Of a stretch of DNA of 64,000 nt, positions 34,434 through 43,110 are shown one piece after another. The notes under the pieces are model-generated. The model was given only the letters and a program-made list of their open reading frames with translations. It did not search any database and was not told where the DNA came from. The DNA is taken from the NCBI RefSeq assembly GCF_024696245.1, contig NZ_JAILGZ010000006.1:51282-115281 (forward strand), in the 5' to 3' direction. The stretch is from Treponema sp. (GTDB lineage: Bacteria; Spirochaetota; Spirochaetia; Treponematales; Treponemataceae). Numbering within the stretch: position 1 is the first letter of the stretch; each line of letters starts with the position of its first letter. A program made the position numbers and the translations under genes.

Positions 34434-35066
34434 TTATTTTGCAGGGAAAAGTTTCTTAAAATCAACAAGAACTTCCTGAGAATCCCTTGCACTGTCAATG
34501 TCAGTCATCTTGTTCAGTTTGCGGTAGAAGTCGATGAGGGGTTCTGTTTCCTTGCGGTATACTTCAAGACGGTTAGTAATAGATTCAAGTTTATCGTCTT
34601 CACGGGTAAAGAGGTCTCCGCCACATTTGTCGCATTTACCTTCTACCTTTGGAGGCATAAATTTAACGTTGTAGTTAGCCTTGCAGTTTTTACATACACG
34701 GCGGTTTGAAAGACGGGCAATGATAAGGTCATTGTTTACTTCAAAATTTACTACCTTTACGTCAATTCCAAGTTTTTCAAAAGCTTCTGCCTGTGGAATT
34801 GTGCGTGGGAAACCATCAAGAATAAAGCCATTTTTGCAGTCATCTTTCTTAAGGCGGTCTTCTACGATTTCAAGTACAACTTCATCGCTAACCAGTCCTC
34901 CGGCATCCATAATAGCCTTAACTTTTTTACCAAGTTCTGTCTGGTTCTTGATGTTTTCACGGAAAATATCACCTGTTGAAATCTGTGGAATGCCGTATTC
35001 TTCTGCAACCTGTGCTGCAAGAGTACCCTTTCCGGCACCCGGTGGTCCTAAAAAGATGAAGTTCAT
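34434..35066 (-). CDS. adk: Adenylate kinase, zinc-type LID
   Basis: A 210-aa adenylate kinase converting ATP and AMP to two ADP. The P-loop is 'GPPGAGKGT', the AMP site includes 'STGDIFRENI', and the core has 'GFILDGFPRTIPQAEAF'. The LID holds four cysteines in two pairs ('CKNC' and 'CDKC') that bind structural zinc, as in Gram-positive-type long adenylate kinases. AGAGGAG lies before the ATG. The gene is flanked by its own terminator, so it is probably monocistronic. A palindrome (CCGCATAAGCGG on the minus strand) lies about 28 nt upstream of the start. Confidence 0.97.
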   Translation of the reverse strand: MNFIFLGPPGAGKGTLAAQVAEEYGIPQISTGDIFRENIKNQTELGKKVKAIMDAGGLVSDEVVLEIVEDRLKKDDCKNGFILDGFPRTIPQAEAFEKLGIDVKVVNFEVNNDLIIARLSNRRVCKNCKANYNVKFMPPKVEGKCDKCGGDLFTREDDKLESITNRLEVYRKETEPLIDFYRKLNKMTDIDSARDSQEVLVDFKKLFPAK

Positions 35067-35344
35067 TTATTAAATCTCCTCTAAAGTAAAAATCCGCTTA
35101 TGCGGTAATGGTTATATTTTACTCTTATTTTCTATGGTATGCAATAAAAGTAAGAAAAGATGTTGGATTGTAAAAAAATTAAACTTTTCAAGAAATTTTC
35201 CAACTTTTATACCTTAAAAAATCCCATCCGGCTAAAAAATAAAATAAAAGTCAAAATAAAATCCAAAAAAAATACATTCAAAAAGCCCTGATGTGGACTT
35301 ACTATAATTACATTAAAAGATCGTCGGAAAAAGGAGGATTTTCC
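35067..35344. other. Divergent AT-rich intergenic region (adk / sugar transporter)
   Basis: A 278-nt spacer. On the minus side, the adk ribosome binding site is followed outward by the palindrome CCGCTTATGCGG (35094-35105). On the plus side TATAAT at 35303-35308 is a good -10 for the binding-protein gene, although no consensus -35 lies 16-18 nt upstream. This is consistent with activator-dependent expression. The middle (35160-35280) is A-rich and repetitive (AAATAAAATAAAAGTC). I see no RNA gene or terminator here. Confidence 0.5.
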
Positions 35345-36298
35345 ATGAAAAAGTTAATTGCTGTTGCTATGGCATTACTTTGTGCCGTAAGTTTTATGGG
35401 TTGTAACAAGGGCAAGAAGGCCGGTGGTGCCATTAAGATTGGTATCATTAATAACCCGCCTGCTGAATCTGGTTATCGTGCAGCTAACGTTGCTGACTTC
35501 CAGAATGTTTTCACCAAAGAAAAAGGCTATGATGTTAAAACATTCTATAGCATTAAGAACGATGAACAGATCAATGCTGCTTCACAGTTTATTACTGATG
35601 GTGTTGACTATCTTCTTATTGCTGCTGCCGCAACAGACGGATGGGATTCAGTTCTTAAACAGGCTGAACGTGCAGGAATTAAGGTATTCCTTTTTGACCG
35701 TATGCTTAACGTAAGTGCAAAGCTTTATGAAGCTGCTGTTGTTTCTGATATGGCTAATGAAGGTGAAACAGCCGTTGCATGGCTTAAAGCTCAGAAACTT
35801 CCTGAATATCGTGTAATCCACATCCAGGGTGCTATGGGTTCAGATGCTCAGATCGGACGTACAGGTGCTCTTGAAGCTGAATTTACAAAGGGAACAATGA
35901 AGAAAGTTGTTCAGCAGACAGCTACATGGGACGAAGCAGAAGCAAAGAAAATTGTTGAATCTGTAATTAACTCAGGTGAAAAATTCAACGTAATCTATGC
36001 AGAAAACGACGGTATGGCTAAGGGTGCTGTTGCAGCTCTTGATGAAGCAGGTATCACTCACGGTGTTAAGGGTGACGTAATCATCATGGGATTTGACTGC
36101 AATAAGTGGGCTCTTCGTGAACTTCTTAAGGGTAACTGGAACTATGATGGACAGTGTTCACCATTCCAGGCTGCTGCTATTGAAGAAATGATTAAGAGCG
36201 GAAACGTTCCTTCAAAGAAAATCATCAATCCTGAAAAAGGATTTGATGCAAAAACAATTACACAGGCTGACATCGATACATATGGTCTTGGAGACTAA
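35345..36298 (+). CDS. YtfQ-like sugar-binding lipoprotein of an ABC transporter
   Basis: About 317 aa from ATG 35345, preceded by AAAGGAGGA. The track's start is upstream of the -10. The N-terminus is a lipoprotein signal ('MKKLIAVAMALLCAVSFMGC') with the acylated Cys near residue 20. The mature part is a periplasmic-binding-protein type I fold ('IKIGIINNPPAESGYRAANV', 'ATDGWDSVLKQAERAGIKV'). It resembles YtfQ, which binds galactofuranose or related furanose sugars. It is the first gene of an operon with an ATPase and two different permeases, matching the ytfQRT-yjfF plan. The ligand itself is inference. Codon use suggests high expression. Confidence 0.85.
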   Translation: MKKLIAVAMALLCAVSFMGCNKGKKAGGAIKIGIINNPPAESGYRAANVADFQNVFTKEKGYDVKTFYSIKNDEQINAASQFITDGVDYLLIAAAATDGWDSVLKQAERAGIKVFLFDRMLNVSAKLYEAAVVSDMANEGETAVAWLKAQKLPEYRVIHIQGAMGSDAQIGRTGALEAEFTKGTMKKVVQQTATWDEAEAKKIVESVINSGEKFNVIYAENDGMAKGAVAALDEAGITHGVKGDVIIMGFDCNKWALRELLKGNWNYDGQCSPFQAAAIEEMIKSGNVPSKKIINPEKGFDAKTITQADIDTYGLGD

Positions 36299-36311
36299 TT
36301 CCGGACTATAT

Positions 36312-36382
36312 GCAAACCTGATGTAATGAAAAGGTTTGCGGCGTAAGGTGTGCACTTGCATATTTTACGCCGCTTTTTTTTT
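36312..36382 (+). terminator. Tandem hairpins with T9 tract between binding protein and ATPase genes
   Basis: Two stems are packed together. The first is GCAAACCT/AGGTTTGC (36312-36319 and 36332-36339). The second is GCGGCGTAA/TTACGCCGC (36338-36346 and 36365-36373), followed by nine T residues. They share two bases, so they may compete. A partial terminator here would lower ATPase and permease expression relative to the binding protein, and would stabilise the upstream mRNA. Confidence 0.85.
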
Positions 36383-36411
36383 AGAAGAGATAAAAAGGTG
36401 GAAAGTGAGTG

Positions 36412-37926
36412 ATGGAAGATAATGTTGTTCTGGCAATGAGGGGAATCTGCAAGGAGTTTCCTGGAGTGCGTGCACTTCATAATGTAGATTTTACCCTCCG
36501 CAAAGGCGAAATACATGCTCTCATGGGGGAAAACGGAGCAGGTAAATCAACTCTGGTAAAAGTTCTTACCGGTGTTCATATTAAGGATTCAGGCTGCATT
36601 TATTTAGATGGTATGGAAAACGAAGTTCAGATTCGTTCTCCTCAGGATGCACAGAATCTTGGCATAAGTACTGTTTATCAGGAAATTACCCTCTGTCCAA
36701 ATCTTACTGTGGCTGAAAATATTTTTATCGGCCGTGGAAACTATCATTTCATCAACTGGAAACAGCAGGAAAAAAAGGCAGACGAAATTCTTGAAAAGCT
36801 TAATATTCCGGCCCGTGCAAATCAGCAGCTGGGTACCTGTTCCATTGCAGTTCAGCAGATGGTAGCAATAGCCCGTGCAGTTGATATGGACTGTAAGGTT
36901 CTTATTCTTGATGAACCAACTTCTTCTCTTGATGAAAGGGAAGTAGAACTTCTTTTTGCCCTTATGAGGGAATTAAAGTGCAGGGGAGTAGGTATTATTT
37001 TTATTACCCACTTCCTTGAACAGGTTTACGAAGTATGTGATAGAATAACTGTTCTTAGAAATGGTGAACTTGTTGGTGAGTATGCCATTAAGGATATGCC
37101 TGCAGTAGATTTGATTTCTGCAATGCTGGGTAAAAGCCTTGATGATATTTCCAAATTAAAGGATGAAAAGAAAAATCTTACTGCAGAAAACGATTACGTA
37201 TATGAAGCAGAAGGATTGTCCAGTGCTGAAGGTGTAAGGCCTTATGACTTTAAGATTGCCAGGGGAGAAGTAAATGGATTTACAGGACTTCTGGGATCCG
37301 GCCGTAGTGAAAGTGTAAGGGCAATATTTGCAGCTGATCAGGTAACTGGCGGAAAAGTAAAAATAAATGGTAAGGATGTAAAAATAACCAGACCTATTGA
37401 TGCGATGAAGAACGGTATAGGTTATCTTCCGGAAGACAGAAAGGGCGACGGTATTATTCAGGATCTTTCTGTAAGGGATAACATCATTCTTGCTCTCCAG
37501 GTTCTTAGAGGTTTCTTTAAACCTTTCTCTAAAGCTGAAGCAGAAAAAATGGCAGATGAATATATTAAACTTCTTGAGATTAAAACAGCATCCCAGGAGA
37601 CTCCTATAAAAGCACTTTCAGGTGGTAATCAGCAGAAGGCAATTCTTGCCAGATGGCTTCTTACAAATCCTAAGTATCTTATTCTTGATGAACCAACCCG
37701 CGGTATTGATGTTGGAACCAAAATCGAAATCCAAAAACAGGTTCTTAAACTTGCCCAGCAGGGTGTAAGCGTTACATTTATTTCTTCTGAGATTCAGGAA
37801 ATGCTTACTGTTTGTTCAAGACTTATAGTTATGAGGGACAGAAAGATTGTAGGTCAGCTTACAGGTGATGACCTTAATCAGGAAACTATAATGCGCACAA
37901 TCGCGGGAGGCAGTGATAAAAGATGA
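36412..37926 (+). CDS. Sugar ABC transporter ATPase (YtfR/MglA type, two NBDs)
   Basis: About 504 aa from ATG 36412; a GTG just before it is an alternative. Two nucleotide-binding domains are fused, as in MglA, RbsA and YtfR. The first has a full Walker A ('GENGAGKST') and Walker B ('VLILDEPTSSLDE'). The second has the usual degenerate Walker A ('GLLGSGRSE') with signature 'LSGGNQQKAILARWL' and 'LILDEPTRGIDVG'. It powers import by the two permeases downstream. AGGTGG lies 10 nt upstream. The stop overlaps the first permease start (ATGA). Confidence 0.93.
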   Translation: MEDNVVLAMRGICKEFPGVRALHNVDFTLRKGEIHALMGENGAGKSTLVKVLTGVHIKDSGCIYLDGMENEVQIRSPQDAQNLGISTVYQEITLCPNLTVAENIFIGRGNYHFINWKQQEKKADEILEKLNIPARANQQLGTCSIAVQQMVAIARAVDMDCKVLILDEPTSSLDEREVELLFALMRELKCRGVGIIFITHFLEQVYEVCDRITVLRNGELVGEYAIKDMPAVDLISAMLGKSLDDISKLKDEKKNLTAENDYVYEAEGLSSAEGVRPYDFKIARGEVNGFTGLLGSGRSESVRAIFAADQVTGGKVKINGKDVKITRPIDAMKNGIGYLPEDRKGDGIIQDLSVRDNIILALQVLRGFFKPFSKAEAEKMADEYIKLLEIKTASQETPIKALSGGNQQKAILARWLLTNPKYLILDEPTRGIDVGTKIEIQKQVLKLAQQGVSVTFISSEIQEMLTVCSRLIVMRDRKIVGQLTGDDLNQETIMRTIAGGSDKR

Positions 37927-39008
37927 TTTCAAAAAATAAATGTCTAAGTCTGTTTAAAAAGTTTACTCAGTCCCAGCTGGCAATCCCAATGTTTGCCCTG
38001 CTGCTTCTGGTAGTTTTTAATCTTATTCGTGATCCGGAATTTTTTTCAATTTCCATTAAGCATAATAACCTGGGTAATTCTGTTTTTACAGGTAACCTGG
38101 TAAGTATTCTTAACGGAGCTTCTGAACTTGTTATTCTTTCTATAGGAATGACTCTGGTTACAGCAGCTACAAGGGGACAGGATATTTCCATCGGTGCTGT
38201 TGCAGCTATTGCCGGAAGTGTTTTTGTTAAGGTCCTTCGTGCCGGAACAATAACACCGGGTGTAATTGCAGGTGGTCTTTTACTTGCCTGTATTGTAACA
38301 ATTGTATTCTGTCTTTTTAACGGACTTCTTATTGCCCGCTTTGGAATTCAGCCTATGATTGCTTCCCTTATTCTTTTTACAGCAGGTCGTCCTATAGCTT
38401 ACTGGATTAATGGTGGTGCTACTCCTAACGTAGAAAGCAATTACCTCAGTTACCTTGGAAGTTTTATTCCCGGGATTCCTGTTCCAAGTCCTATTCTTAT
38501 TGTAATACTTTTTATTGTACTTATTATGCTCATTATGAAGTTTACAAACTTAAGGCTTTATATTCAGGCTGTAGGTATTAACGAAAAGGCTTCCAAACTT
38601 AATGGTATTGATCCTGTTATCATGAAGCTTGTGGTTTTTGTAATTCTTGGTATTTGTGTAACTATGGCAGGTTCCATGAATGTATGCCGTATCGGTCTTA
38701 TCAATCACGAGACAATTCTTATTGATATAGAAATGGATGCCATTCTTGCAGTTGCTATTGGTGGTAACTCCCTTGGCGGCGGTAAGTTCAGGCTTGCAGG
38801 TTCCATAATCGGTGCCTACATTATTCAGACCCTTACAATTACCCTTTATGCAATGAAGGTTTCTTCTACAGCTGTTAAGGCTTACAAGGCAATCGTAATC
38901 ATTGCAATAGTTGTAATCGGTTCACCAGTAGTAAAAGATGCATTAAAAAAATTAAAGAATCGTATTGCCAGTGCAAGAGGTTCTGCAGTTAAAGCGGAGG
39001 TAAAGTAA
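37923..39008 (+). CDS. Sugar ABC transporter permease (YtfT-like)
   Basis: A 361-aa BPD_transp_2 family permease with about nine to ten membrane helices. It includes the family stretch 'GMTLVTAATRGQDISIGAVAAIAGSVF' and the ATPase-contact region near 'AVGINEKASKLNGI'. The start overlaps the ATPase stop by 4 nt, so the genes are translationally coupled. A second, different permease follows 1 nt later, which suggests a heterodimeric channel as in YtfT/YjfF. The C-terminus is a short Lys/Arg-rich tail. Confidence 0.92.
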   Translation: MISKNKCLSLFKKFTQSQLAIPMFALLLLVVFNLIRDPEFFSISIKHNNLGNSVFTGNLVSILNGASELVILSIGMTLVTAATRGQDISIGAVAAIAGSVFVKVLRAGTITPGVIAGGLLLACIVTIVFCLFNGLLIARFGIQPMIASLILFTAGRPIAYWINGGATPNVESNYLSYLGSFIPGIPVPSPILIVILFIVLIMLIMKFTNLRLYIQAVGINEKASKLNGIDPVIMKLVVFVILGICVTMAGSMNVCRIGLINHETILIDIEMDAILAVAIGGNSLGGGKFRLAGSIIGAYIIQTLTITLYAMKVSSTAVKAYKAIVIIAIVVIGSPVVKDALKKLKNRIASARGSAVKAEVK

Positions 39009-39009
39009 T

Positions 39010-40077
39010 ATGGCATTTACTGATAATATTAAAAATCTGTTTGCAAAAAATGGAAAAAGGCATCCGCTTTCCAATACAGCACTTCTTCTTACAATTACTA
39101 TCTGTACATTTTTTGCAATGTATATTTTAGCAATGATTGTCTGGGGTGGCGGCTTTCTTAATCCTCAGCAGTTCTTTAATCTTTTTAACAACAATGCTTA
39201 CCTGATTATTATTTCCTGTGGTCTTACTATTGTTATGATTACCGGGGGAATTGATATTTCTGTTGGTGGAAGTGTTGCCCTTATTACCATGGCTTCTGTT
39301 GTGTTTATGGAAGATCATGCAGGAGGCCCACTTTCTTCTCTCCTTATCGCCCTGGCCATTGGTCTTGCTATTGGTGCAGTTCAGGGCTTCCTTGTTGCCT
39401 ATCTGAAGATTCAGCCTTTTATTGTAACACTTGCAGGTATGTTCTTTACAAGAGGTATGACTACAATTGTCAGCAAGGTTCCACGTACAGCTACAAATGA
39501 AGTTTTTATAAAGCTTAAGGATTTTTATGTGGATATTCCATTCCTGGGATCCTATGCAAATAACGGAAACTTTATTCCAGCCTATCTTGAACTTGGTGTA
39601 CTTATTACTATCGCTGTTGTAATTGTCTGCTGGTTCCTCCTTAAGTATACACGTTTTGGACGTAATCTTTATGCAGTTGGCGGTAACAGCGAAAGTGCCC
39701 TTATGCTGGGTATTAATGTAAAACGTACACAGTTCTTTGCCTATCTTCTTTGCGGCCTTCTTGCAGGAATTGCCGGATTTGTTTATCTCCTTCATACAGG
39801 AGCTGGAAATGCTTCCAACGCTACTCAGGCAGAAATGCAGGCTATTGCATCTTCAATTATTGGAGGTACCCTTCTTTCTGGTGGAGTAGGCAGTATCATA
39901 GGAACTCTCTTTGGTGTAATGTCCCTTAAAACTATCAGCAGTATTGTAGTTGCTTCCGGTTTAAAGGAACCTTACTGGCAGAGCATAACTACAGGACTTA
40001 TGCTTTGTTTCTTTATTCTGCTTCAGAGCATTATCCTTTCTTACAGAAAGAAGAAGCTTGGTTCAATGGCAGCTTAA
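39010..40077 (+). CDS. Sugar ABC transporter permease (YjfF-like)
   Basis: A 355-aa BPD_transp_2 permease. The segment 'CGLTIVMITGGIDISVGGSVALITMASV' is typical of YjfF/RbsC-type proteins, and 'YAVGGNSESALMLGINVKRTQFFAYLLCGLLAGIAGF' contains the coupling loop. The ribosome binding site GGAGG lies inside the end of the first permease. It is the last gene of the transporter operon, and it ends 8 nt from the convergent response-regulator gene. Confidence 0.92.
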   Translation: MAFTDNIKNLFAKNGKRHPLSNTALLLTITICTFFAMYILAMIVWGGGFLNPQQFFNLFNNNAYLIIISCGLTIVMITGGIDISVGGSVALITMASVVFMEDHAGGPLSSLLIALAIGLAIGAVQGFLVAYLKIQPFIVTLAGMFFTRGMTTIVSKVPRTATNEVFIKLKDFYVDIPFLGSYANNGNFIPAYLELGVLITIAVVIVCWFLLKYTRFGRNLYAVGGNSESALMLGINVKRTQFFAYLLCGLLAGIAGFVYLLHTGAGNASNATQAEMQAIASSIIGGTLLSGGVGSIIGTLFGVMSLKTISSIVVASGLKEPYWQSITTGLMLCFFILLQSIILSYRKKKLGSMAA

Positions 40078-40085
40078 ATAAAGAA

Positions 40086-41666
40086 TCAGCTGACTGATGT
40101 CTTGTATTCACGGGGTGAAAGCCCCGTGTTTTTTTTGAATATATAACTGAAATAGTGGGGATCACTAAAGCCGCATTCGTATGCTATGTCATATCCCTTC
40201 ATGTCTGTTTCCCTCATAAGTTTTTTTGCATTTTCAATTCTTACATCAGTAAGGTATTCGATAAATGTTGTCTTACACTCCTGAGAAAAAATTGTGCTGA
40301 AGTGATTTGGACTCATTGCCACTTCCTGAGCCACAGTGGTTAGTGTAGTATTCTGATCAGCATAGTTTTCTTCAATGTATTTTTTTGCCTTAAAAATTAC
40401 TGATGCATATTTTCCTGTTACTTTTGAATCCCTGTATTCAAGGGCAAAGTAAAGGAGAGCCTGCATATGGGAACTAAGCTTTTCTTCGTTTTCTACAGCT
40501 TCGTCAATAAAGTTGCGGGAAATGATTTCCGGTCTTAATTGCTTTATGTCTCCCCCCAGTCTTTCTATAAGCTTTGATACTTCAAATATAAGGTCAACCA
40601 GAATGTAGGAAGCAAAGACTTTAAACTGTCCTGAGTTTTTTCTTACCAGAGTCATTGATTCATCAATAATGGCTGCAATTTCATTTTTTCCTGCATACTT
40701 AAGCCTGTCAATAAAAGGATCATTTTCGTTTAATTCAAGAATCTGGCTGTTATCAGACTGCAGGTCATCTGAACTGATGATTCTGTTTTTTGACTGAACG
40801 TTTTCTGAAGAAAGAATCTGCTTTGCATCTTCATAGGATTTTTTCAGGTCAAAAAGATGTTCTACTGTAAGACCGATTGCCGTAAGACACACGCAGTCAG
40901 AGTTTTTTCCTGTTATATGACTTATGCTTTCTGCTGCCTTAAAAACATTATCTTCAAGTTCTTCCTGACTGCTTCCTTTAAAAATACATACAAGAAGATT
41001 GGTATGGTGAAAAAAACATTCAGCCTGATCCCAGCTGGAAGAATAGGAGTTAATAAGGGAACAGGTTTCCTGCTGGTTCTGCTGGTTACCGGTAAGACTG
41101 TCTATCCTGCTGATAAGAACCTTGTAGTAGCGGGAGAGCAGGTTTATTTTTAAGTCATCACATTTTTGAACGATATTATTTAAATCAGCAGAGCCGTGAA
41201 CAAGATTATTAAGGAATTCTTTTTTAATAAGTTTTTCTTTTGATTTAAGTTCTTCCTTCATGCGGCTGATATCTGAATACTGCTTTTTTTCCCTGTCAAT
41301 TTCTGAGGCTGCCTTGTTAAGACTGTTAAGAATTTCTTCCGGAGTAAAAGGTTTAAGTACATAATCCTGAATGCCAATGGAAATTGCTTTTTTTGCATAA
41401 TCAAATTCATCATGACCTGAAAGAATAATTATTTTAATCCAGGGCTGGCTTTTTTTAACTTCTTCTGCCAGCTGCAGTCCGTCCATAAAAGGCATCTTTA
41501 TGTCTGTAATAAGAATGTCAGGTTTAATTTCATGTATCATGGAGAGGGCAATTTCTCCGTCACCGGCTTCTCCTGCAAATGTAAAGCCATTGGATTCCCA
41601 GTCAATTCTGGATCTTATTCCGTCAAGAACGATTGGTTCATCATCAACTATAAATACACTATACAT
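40086..41666 (-). CDS. Response regulator with AraC-type output (YesN-like)
   Basis: About 526 aa. The receiver domain holds the acidic pocket ('VFIVDDEPIVLDGI'), the phospho-acceptor in 'DILITDIKMPFMDGLQL', and the lysine in 'YVLKPFTPEEIL'. A long middle domain and a C-terminal AraC-type double helix-turn-helix follow ('YIEENYADQNTTLTTVAQEVAMSPNHFSTIF', 'GLSPREYKT'). I prefer ATG 41666 over 41672 because GGAG is 8 nt from the former and only 2 nt from the latter. It overlaps the kinase gene and would be coupled to it. The probable target is the convergent sugar transporter promoter. Confidence 0.92.
   Translation of the reverse strand: MYSVFIVDDEPIVLDGIRSRIDWESNGFTFAGEAGDGEIALSMIHEIKPDILITDIKMPFMDGLQLAEEVKKSQPWIKIIILSGHDEFDYAKKAISIGIQDYVLKPFTPEEILNSLNKAASEIDREKKQYSDISRMKEELKSKEKLIKKEFLNNLVHGSADLNNIVQKCDDLKINLLSRYYKVLISRIDSLTGNQQNQQETCSLINSYSSSWDQAECFFHHTNLLVCIFKGSSQEELEDNVFKAAESISHITGKNSDCVCLTAIGLTVEHLFDLKKSYEDAKQILSSENVQSKNRIISSDDLQSDNSQILELNENDPFIDRLKYAGKNEIAAIIDESMTLVRKNSGQFKVFASYILVDLIFEVSKLIERLGGDIKQLRPEIISRNFIDEAVENEEKLSSHMQALLYFALEYRDSKVTGKYASVIFKAKKYIEENYADQNTTLTTVAQEVAMSPNHFSTIFSQECKTTFIEYLTDVRIENAKKLMRETDMKGYDIAYECGFSDPHYFSYIFKKNTGLSPREYKTSVS
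40109..40136 (+). terminator. Transporter-operon terminator inside the antisense regulator gene
   Basis: On the plus strand CACGGGG, a 6-nt loop and CCCCGTG are followed by eight T residues, a strong intrinsic terminator. It lies 31 nt after the last permease stop. It is also inside the response regulator, where the same bases encode the conserved 'GLSPREY' motif and the T-run encodes Lys codons on the other strand. Confidence 0.88.
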
Positions 41667-43110
41667 TTTCATCTCCGCTGATACATGGGATTATAAAAGA
41701 AATCTTTGACCCTTTGTTTTTTTCTGATTCTATCATAAGTCCGCGATTTTTTCTTCCATAATAGAGCCTTAGTTTTTTATTTACGTTATACATTCCGTAT
41801 ACAGAAGAAAGTTTTTCTGAATCACTTTCTGCTTCATTAAGTTCCCTGCTTACTTCTTCCAGTCTTTCCGGAGAAAAACCTGCACCGTTATCCGCAACTT
41901 CAAAAAGAATAAATTTTTTTTCTTCATCAAGCCAGCGGGCATTTACAGTAAGTTCACCTCTTCCCCGTTTGTTTTTTATTCCGTGATAGATGGCATTTTC
42001 TACAAGAGGCTGCAATACTAATTTTATGATTTTAAAATTATAAAGTTCCGGGTCAGCATTAATAGAATAGTTAAGGATATCAGTGTACCGGATTTTTTGA
42101 ATTGTAAGGTAGTTTTTAATATGATCCAGTTCCTGCTGAATTGTAATCCATTCATGACCCCGGCTTAAAGATATGCGAAGGAATTCGGAAAAGGCTTTTG
42201 TAAGTTTAACAACCTTTTCTGTTTTTTCTTCTTCTGCCAGCCATACAATTGTGTCAAAGGTGTTGTAGAGAAAGTGAGGGGTAATCTGAGCCTGAAGGGC
42301 CTTCATCTCTGCCTTCTGAAAATTCTTTTGTTCTTCAAGATTTTTTTTCATCAGGATATCTATCTGTTCAGTCATGGTGTTAAGGTTTAATGCAAGCTTG
42401 TCCAGTTCCTCTACATCTGGAATATCTACTCTGGCTGTAAGTTCTCCTTCTGCTACCTGAGTGGAAAATTTTTCCATGTTGGCAATAGGCCTTTGAATTG
42501 CATCAGACATGGAGATGTAACTCTTAATTGAAATAAAGATTGCAGATATGGTAATAAGAATTTGAATGATAGTAAGAATAATTGATGAGTTGCGGAAAGA
42601 AATATTTGTTTTGTTTCCTGATTCAATTTCAATAACAATGTATTCCTGCATGATGTCAGAAAAAAGATTAGTAATTGTTCTTATTTCATCAAGGGCCCTT
42701 TCGTTATCTTCTACGCTGCTTCCTGACTTCATTTTTTCGCTCAGGTTATTTATGTTTTTAAGAAGTGTTGCTTCTGCCCTTTGAGCTACGTTTAGTTTTT
42801 CCCGGCTTTCTTTACTCTGACTCTGGGGAATCATATCCTGCAGTCCTCTGGAAATCTCATCCATCATAAAGTACTGCATGCCGTATTCAAACTTTTTTTT
42901 ACCGCAGATGATTTCCCAAAGTTCATCCGGAAGCTGGTTAGCTGCTGTATTAATAATTGTATTAGCCTGACTTACATTGGAAATAATTTTATTGTAACTA
43001 TGGGTATGAATCTGAGAAACAATAATGGAATATACAGATGGAATAACTGTAATCAGCAGGAGGATAAGGTATGACTGCTGAAGGATTTTTTTTAGATTTC
43101 TTTTTTTCAA
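41659..43110 (-). CDS. LytS/YesM-type sensor histidine kinase
   Basis: A 483-aa membrane kinase. It has a first helix near residues 12-30, a periplasmic region of about 145 residues, a second helix ('SIILTIIQILITISAIFISI') and a HAMP-like segment. The His_kinase domain has the phospho-accepting histidine in 'QITPHFLYNTFDTI'. An ATP-binding domain follows ('LVENAIYHGIKNKRGRGEL', 'ADNGAGFSPERL'). It starts at TTG, which directly follows the sensor-protein stop (TAATTG), with AAGAGG upstream. Its periplasmic domain probably reads the state of the sugar-binding sensor encoded just before it. Confidence 0.92.
   Translation of the reverse strand: MKKRNLKKILQQSYLILLLITVIPSVYSIIVSQIHTHSYNKIISNVSQANTIINTAANQLPDELWEIICGKKKFEYGMQYFMMDEISRGLQDMIPQSQSKESREKLNVAQRAEATLLKNINNLSEKMKSGSSVEDNERALDEIRTITNLFSDIMQEYIVIEIESGNKTNISFRNSSIILTIIQILITISAIFISIKSYISMSDAIQRPIANMEKFSTQVAEGELTARVDIPDVEELDKLALNLNTMTEQIDILMKKNLEEQKNFQKAEMKALQAQITPHFLYNTFDTIVWLAEEEKTEKVVKLTKAFSEFLRISLSRGHEWITIQQELDHIKNYLTIQKIRYTDILNYSINADPELYNFKIIKLVLQPLVENAIYHGIKNKRGRGELTVNARWLDEEKKFILFEVADNGAGFSPERLEEVSRELNEAESDSEKLSSVYGMYNVNKKLRLYYGRKNRGLMIESEKNKGSKISFIIPCISGDENV

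Noticed and set aside
35094-35105. CCGCTTATGCGG palindrome as an adk terminator or riboswitch
   Set aside because: The stem is only four base pairs and lies upstream of adk. It is noted as part of the intergenic region but cannot be given a function.
39127-39795. 222-aa minus-strand ORF
   Set aside because: Antisense to the YjfF-like permease, with a Lys/Asn/Cys-rich shadow composition.
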